Shown here piece by piece: positions 58,861 to 64,000 of a DNA stretch of 64,000 bases. This stretch comes from Combretum micranthum (lineage: Eukaryota; Streptophyta; Magnoliopsida; Myrtales; Combretaceae): contig JAMXBD010004352.1 in the NCBI GenBank assembly GCA_024138025.1, forward strand, positions 1 to 64,000, in the 5' to 3' direction. The position numbers were made by a program, and so were the translations under genes. Below the pieces are notes generated by a model, which made no database searches, was not told where the DNA came from, and saw nothing but the letters and a program-made list of their open reading frames with translations. The number at the start of each line of letters is the position of its first letter. Position 1 is the stretch's first letter.

Positions 58861-58895
58861 TCTGACTTGGACCAATCCTTAAAAGGAGGAAAAAC

Positions 58896-58976
58896 AAGGT
58901 CAAATTTGGTTTTTTTATTCTTTTTTAATTTTGGCGTAGACTTTTTTTTTTTTTTGCCATCAATTTTGACGTAGAC
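58896..58976 (-). promoter_or_regulatory. Possible promoter elements upstream of the PITP gene
   Basis: A 15-bp direct repeat with one mismatch lies at 58927-58941 and 58962-58976; on the gene strand it reads GTCTACGCCAAAATT and GTCTACGTCAAAATT, the second with an ACGTCA core of the bZIP (as-1/TGACG) type. TTGACC, a W-box form, lies at 58903-58898. No clear TATA box was found. These are motif matches only. Confidence 0.3.
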
Positions 58977-59589
58977 TATGACTATTCTAAAGTCTTTCCT
59001 TCTTCCACTTTTGCTTTTCCGATGGCTTTCTTTACTTTTTCTTCTACTAATTAAGCCGTTAGATCTAAGATCTCAATTTATCATCTCTTAATTTTTACAA
59101 CTTTATTCCAAGATGTTATTATAGCATGTATAATAAATAGCAAAAGTTATAACCAATAAAATTAGGTTTGTATTATTTGACTAAAAATTTAAAAATCTAA
59201 ATAATATAATATTATTTTTATAAATTATCGAATAGAAAAATCAAATAATTTTTTTATTGGTCATTATTTTTTCATTTTTTTTGTTTTTTCACTATTTCTT
59301 AAGAAGTCACTCATCATCTTAAAAGTGTTTTCACTTAATATGATTAAATTTGGAGTTTTGAGAACTATAACTCATTATATTATAAGGTAACTTAGTGATT
59401 AGAATTATATAACTCTATTTGAGGTGTATAACTGATGTGATCCTAGAAGCATCAAATTTAAATCCGACTAAGATCAAGTCCAAAGCTTTACTTCAAGAGA
59501 TTACAGATTCAATAGTTGTAGTTTCAATACTAAAAACCCGAGTTAAGTAAACCAAGGATGTTTACAAAATATTTGGGACTCGAAAGATT
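58977..59589. other. Intergenic AT-rich sequence
   Basis: No ORF, RNA gene or repeat was recognised; long A and T runs only. Confidence 0.4.
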
Positions 59590-60950
59590 GAAGTTGTGGA
59601 GCTGCTACACATTACACGTCGGCCTTCATTGATTAATCTACCGACCTCCATTATAATTTGATGACTTTTGGAATTTCTTTTGTGGCTTTTCAAATTTCTT
59701 TATTTTTATTGATGTAGGATTAATTATAATTAGTTTTTCAGTTTATGTAACTGCCATAATTATGTTTTTTTAGTTACGTTTTCGGTTATGTAACTGCCAC
59801 AATTCTATTTTCATTTCGATTATGTAACTGCCTTGTAATAGCATATATATAAAGGCTAGTAGACATACAATGTAATAATCAGATAATAAGTTATTTCTTT
59901 TTAATGAAATTGAGAGTTTTCTCTCTGTGTGTTTTTATTGAACATGTTCATGAACTTATCGGATTTCATCCATGGCGTTCAAATCCTTTGACTTATCAAT
60001 CGTTTATTATACCAAGGTTCTTACCTCCATATAAGCAACGGGTCGTGGTTTCCACCCAGTTTTCTTAGACGATCCTTGGGGTTCAATTCCATTTGAGGAA
60101 CGTTGGGTCTTAGGTTTAATATATCTAATATCATTTGGCTTTCAATGTGTCTAATTTGTCTCCTTTTGATGTAGGGGATGTTGATTCGAGGACGAATCCT
60201 TTTGAGGAGAGGGGAATGATGAAGCAGCATCCAAGGATCTGCTATACATTCCAGTTGCACTAGTCACACGAGCTAAAGCCAAGAAGATGAGGAGCGTTAG
60301 GAGCATTCATTGAAGAAACATGGAGGAAAAAAGCTTTGCATGGAGATTTCATCACGAATCTGTCATTGGATGATGATCTAGACATTGTAAATGTTATACA
60401 AGCCTTTGGAGATTCTCCAACGAAATTGGAATTATGCTTGTAGGAGACCAACGCTGGCTTTACGTCGCTCGTTCCATCGCAAGACCGGTAGCGTATGTTT
60501 CCGGCGTATGTTATGTGCGAGAATTATTTGAAACTTTTCGGTTTCATTATTTAAGACTTTCAGTTTTAGTATTTATGACTTTTTAGTTTCATTTTTAGAG
60601 ACTTTTCAGTTTCCTTTGTTTGTTATATATATTTAGCTTTGGTTTTTGTATGAACAATTTATCTTTTATATGAATATTATTTTGAGAGAGTTTTTCTCTT
60701 TGGGTTCCATTGCGAACTTGTTTATCAAGATTTAATCTTGTGGCGTTCATTTCAATTCTACACCTTTGTTTGGGTTTGAAATACAATTTAGGATAAAGAT
60801 TTCCATTTTATTATATCTTTGATTCAAGTTTGAAATACAACTTTGGGTCAAGATCCGCTTCAGATCTGATTTAGCGTTCTTAAAAGCATTATTTCGCATA
60901 CTCTTGCTAGGTTTCAGGTTTAATATTCCTGGAGTTCGCATCAATAACAA
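59590..60950 (+). mobile_element. Decayed Ty3/gypsy fragment: LTR-like, integrase tail, LTR-like
   Basis: At about 60173-60240 the plus strand reads GDVDSRTNPFEERG, the tail that ends pol in several plant Ty3/gypsy elements, and TRAKAKKMR follows after a further shift at 60265-60295. On either side lie similar leader-like segments: GAGAGTTTTCTCTCTG and TGGCGTTC at 59909-59980, and GAGAGAGTTTTTCTCTTTG and TGGCGTTC at 60683-60750. This suggests two LTRs of one element with most of the interior deleted. Borders are approximate and the lineage is unresolved. Confidence 0.5.
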
Positions 60951-60954
60951 TTTC

Positions 60955-63900
60955 TGTAAACCCTTATAATTTTGTTAAGTTTATGCTTAAATTTTAGAAT
61001 TAAGATCAACTGAAAACTCTAAAAGTTAACAAAAGACTAGAACAAACCCTAGTATTTAGATCCGGCAATCCCGTGTTCTTAAACCCTAAATAACGAAATT
61101 TAAATAATCATAGGTCATTGTTCGCATAATAAAAAAACTTAAAAATATCATATTCGAAAATTTTTAGGGTATTCGAATTCGAATGGGATTAGCTCTTAAA
61201 AAGGGTATCCGAGGCTTGGAATAGTAAAAATATTTCGAGAACACACCGTAATAATACAAGGATTTCAAAAATATTAGCCTCGTAATTTTTCATAGGTTTA
61301 AAAATAATAGATAGCGCATTGATACACTATTTCCTTTACTACCAATATATTATTAGCCTTGTTTTATTATTCATTGTCATATTTCTACTTTCATTACTAT
61401 TTATCTATCTCTAATTATCTTATAACTTATTCTTCATACCTATACACCTATTTTTCTTCGTTTTACATTTCCAATACAACTTCACATCAACCATAATTTT
61501 CTATCTAATTACTTTTATTACAAAACAAAAAAAAAATAAATAAATCTCTCCTCTTTCTCCCATGCATGGCGGCGCTCCTTCCCTACACCCACAACCCCTT
61601 CCCCCTCCTTTCTCATCCCTTAATATTTTACTTTTTCAATTTATTTTATTACATCTAATTTTCCACCACAAAACTCTTTAAATACCCCATCTATTTCCAT
61701 ATCTTTAATACATTCATTTTACATAACAAAACTCTCCAAAATTTCTCCACAAATTCTCTCTACTAAAACTCTCTTCTACTCAATTTTACTAAAATCCTTT
61801 ATACACATAAACCATCCCTTACTACCTACAAATACTATTACTCATCATTTTCTCTTTTAAAAAAAAAACACTCTTAGGTAAAAAAAACTTTCTACCACTT
61901 TATTTCAAATGTCATGTAACTTAGCATGACCAAGGTATTGTTTCTTAAAACTCACATGAGTTGTAGAAGTAACAGCATGTTCATATTTTGTTCTGCATAT
62001 GCTAAGAATTTCGCTTTTGTTATTTTTGATATTATGATATCTTGTTGTTGTTGTTGTATTATGCTTCAATCTAATCTATATATATATATATATTACTAAG
62101 TATATGTATCTATATATTTTACAGAGCCTAAATGCTCACTACATCTCTAACTTGCTCTTATTATTATCATTGTTTTTCTTTTCTTTTTTTTTTTCTTCTT
62201 TAGTCTATTCTTAGTCCCAAGTTGCCTTAGTGAAGTTAAGGCTCCCAATACTTGATGGGTTCTTAATGAAGCTAAGGTTCCCAATACTTGATCTTAATAT
62301 TATGCTCTTATTGATTCTTATATATACCTTATCTTATTATGATATATTGTTCTATTTCTCACAACTATATATTCATGTTCATGCATGTGAGCATGATAGT
62401 TGTTTCAACAAAAAACAAAAAGGGGGATTTTCTCAAATTAAGAAAGATGAGAACTTTTTTCCAAAAATAAACTTTGGTCACTTAAGAAATGATATTTTCA
62501 TAATAAAACCAGGAATCTATCTTAACAAATCTTTTCCAGAATCTAGATAAGCTCATCACATGTTTTTAGTAACAATGGAACATTAGAATTTCAATAAATG
62601 ATATATTAATAGATATATCACACTAATCTCTTTTCAAAACAATAAAATGGAAGAGTTTTCTTTAAAAACTTAAGATTTCAAATCATTGATTAGAAAAGGT
62701 TTCATTAAACTTCCTTGTGAAAGTTTCACCAATACTTTAAAATATCAAGAATTAGACAAGTTTTGTAAAATCATCAAGAAAGTTTTTTCTAGAAATAAAA
62801 ATTGCTTAGGAAATAAAATTAGTAAACAACTTAAGAAATCATTGTCATTATATTAAAGTAAAATGAACTTTAGGAAAACTAAGAATATGTAAACCTTAGA
62901 AATTTTAACCACTCAAGGAAATATTTAGGAGCTACATTTTCAACCCTAGAAATTAAGTTGTAAGAATCTTAAAAGACTAAATTACTTCGAGAAAAATTTA
63001 ATTATTTCCGAAGGTTAAGAAATAAAAGTATAAAGAGAAAATACTCACTTATAATGATTCAAGAAATTTTCTAACAATTAAAGTGGAAATTTTCAAAGTT
63101 TTGTTTTTCCAACATTTAGGACACCTTGTTTTACAAAATCATTGTTAAGACAACCTCATTAAATTCTGCGTATGATATGAGTCAATACATATATATTCAA
63201 AAGATTTTCAAACTATAACTAATATCTACATTTTTGGTACAAGTATTTTTGGGTAAAAAAAAGTTTGCAAATTTGTGTTTTGAAAACTAGAATTTTAGTA
63301 ATGAATCCGTACCTCATTGTTTTAGGACCCAAATGACTTTTTATAACAAATATGACCTTATAAATGGATAGATCTTTTCGAGTAGGTTGAAAACGATATA
63401 TAATATGCGAAGTTGGAGTTAAAATGAGCAAGTTATGGCTATTTAATTGGAATTTCCACTTATACGACTTTTATCGCAACTAGAGAATAGAATTAGAGAT
63501 TTGATTAGAGATTCCATAGAATACTCATTTTGGATATTTCCTTTGTTTAGGAAACGAGGAGGAGGACATGTACTATACCAAGGATTATTATGATTAAGGG
63601 AGTATCGTCGAACCATGGCCGAGTAAGTCTACTTCCTTGTTTTCTACTTATGATTGTGCTTGTAGCATAGTAACACAACTTAAGAAAAGATAAAATTGAA
63701 GATGCATGGATTATAACAATGATGAAAGAACTTTAAGTATATCGAGCCTCAAATTGCTTCTAACGAGTTGTATGTTCTATTAGCATGTTGAAGTGTTTGA
63801 ATTAGATGATCGCTTGCAAGAAATTGTAATTCAAATGGCTAGACTTTATAAAAAGTTGATACATGCACTCCATTCATCAAGTATTTTCCTCTTCCTATCT

Positions 63901-64000
63901 TCAAGCAATTCAATAAAGGAGCACTCTTCAAACAATCTAAGCCCATTCTCTGCATGATTATTCCTACCTTAAAACTATAGGGATGTGAGCTCAACTATAA
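60955..64000 (+). repeat. LTR G, Tekay type, plus strand, runs off the right edge
   Basis: It starts TGTAAACCCTTATAATTTTG, like LTR H, and lacks the ~200-bp 5' extension of LTRs C and D. It continues with a TTTAAATACCCC promoter-like element near 61677, the CCCAATACTTGAT pair at 62246 and 62280, and AGATCTTTTCGAGTA near 63371. Its conserved 3' end is not reached at 64000. The last 300 bp show no gene. Confidence 0.8.

Noticed and set aside
58597..58875. 92-codon frame overlapping the PITP 5' UTR
   Set aside because: It begins with TTG, and the real start (58697) joins to downstream exons in another phase. Only the internal ATG at 58860 is worth noting as an upstream ORF.
60021..60451. Two minus-strand open frames of 63-79 codons
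   Set aside because: They are antisense to the Ty3/gypsy integrase tail on the plus strand.

Overview
The window is AT-rich plant nuclear DNA, most likely from a eudicot. The evidence is nested LTR retrotransposons of plant-specific lineages (Tekay/Del-type chromoviruses, Athila and Ty1/copia) and one host gene with GT-AG introns and a plant-type phosphatidylinositol transfer protein. No bacterial-style operon, rRNA, tRNA or CRISPR array was seen. Lineage names come from remembered motifs, not from a search.

Layout. 1-8900: a plus-strand Tekay/Del-like Ty3/gypsy element, cut at its 5' end by the window edge, with frameshifted gag, protease, RT, RNase H, integrase and chromodomain and a 3.45-kb 3' LTR. 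It sits inside an Athila pol remnant that resumes at 8901 and runs to about 13036. 13037-16313: a truncated minus-strand Tekay LTR with its polypurine tract. 16697-21547: a plus-strand solo LTR with 5-bp target duplications. 21969-22690: minus-strand Tekay gag. 22707-25319: minus-strand Athila gag, primer-binding site and LTR, inserted in the integrase of a minus-strand copia element (25320-29799).

29800-50410 is almost entirely Tekay-type LTRs nested in one another. Solo LTR B (32301-36979) lies inside LTR C, and solo LTR E (42759-47004) lies inside LTR D. An Athila-like LTR (37572-38921), a gag scrap (39290-39813) and partial LTRs F and J complete it. 50411-51800 holds an unclassified TATA-containing LTR-like stretch and the start of another Tekay-type LTR (H).

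53331-58697 (minus strand) is the only convincing host gene. It is an apparently intact ten-coding-exon gene for a 297-residue phosphatidylinositol transfer protein, including an 8-nt microexon that is needed to keep frame. Upstream lies a decayed Ty3/gypsy fragment (about 59590-60950), then a further Tekay-type LTR (G) that runs off the right edge.

The less ordinary observations are: (1) an intron-like 163-bp segment at the gag-protease junction whose removal joins the frames; (2) four LTRs that carry an extra ~0.8-kb 5' module placed before the point where the first element's LTR begins, with a shorter analogous module in two others; (3) the 8-nt microexon; (4) three solo LTRs with perfect 5-bp target duplications; (5) inverted LTR arms around 16.5 kb.
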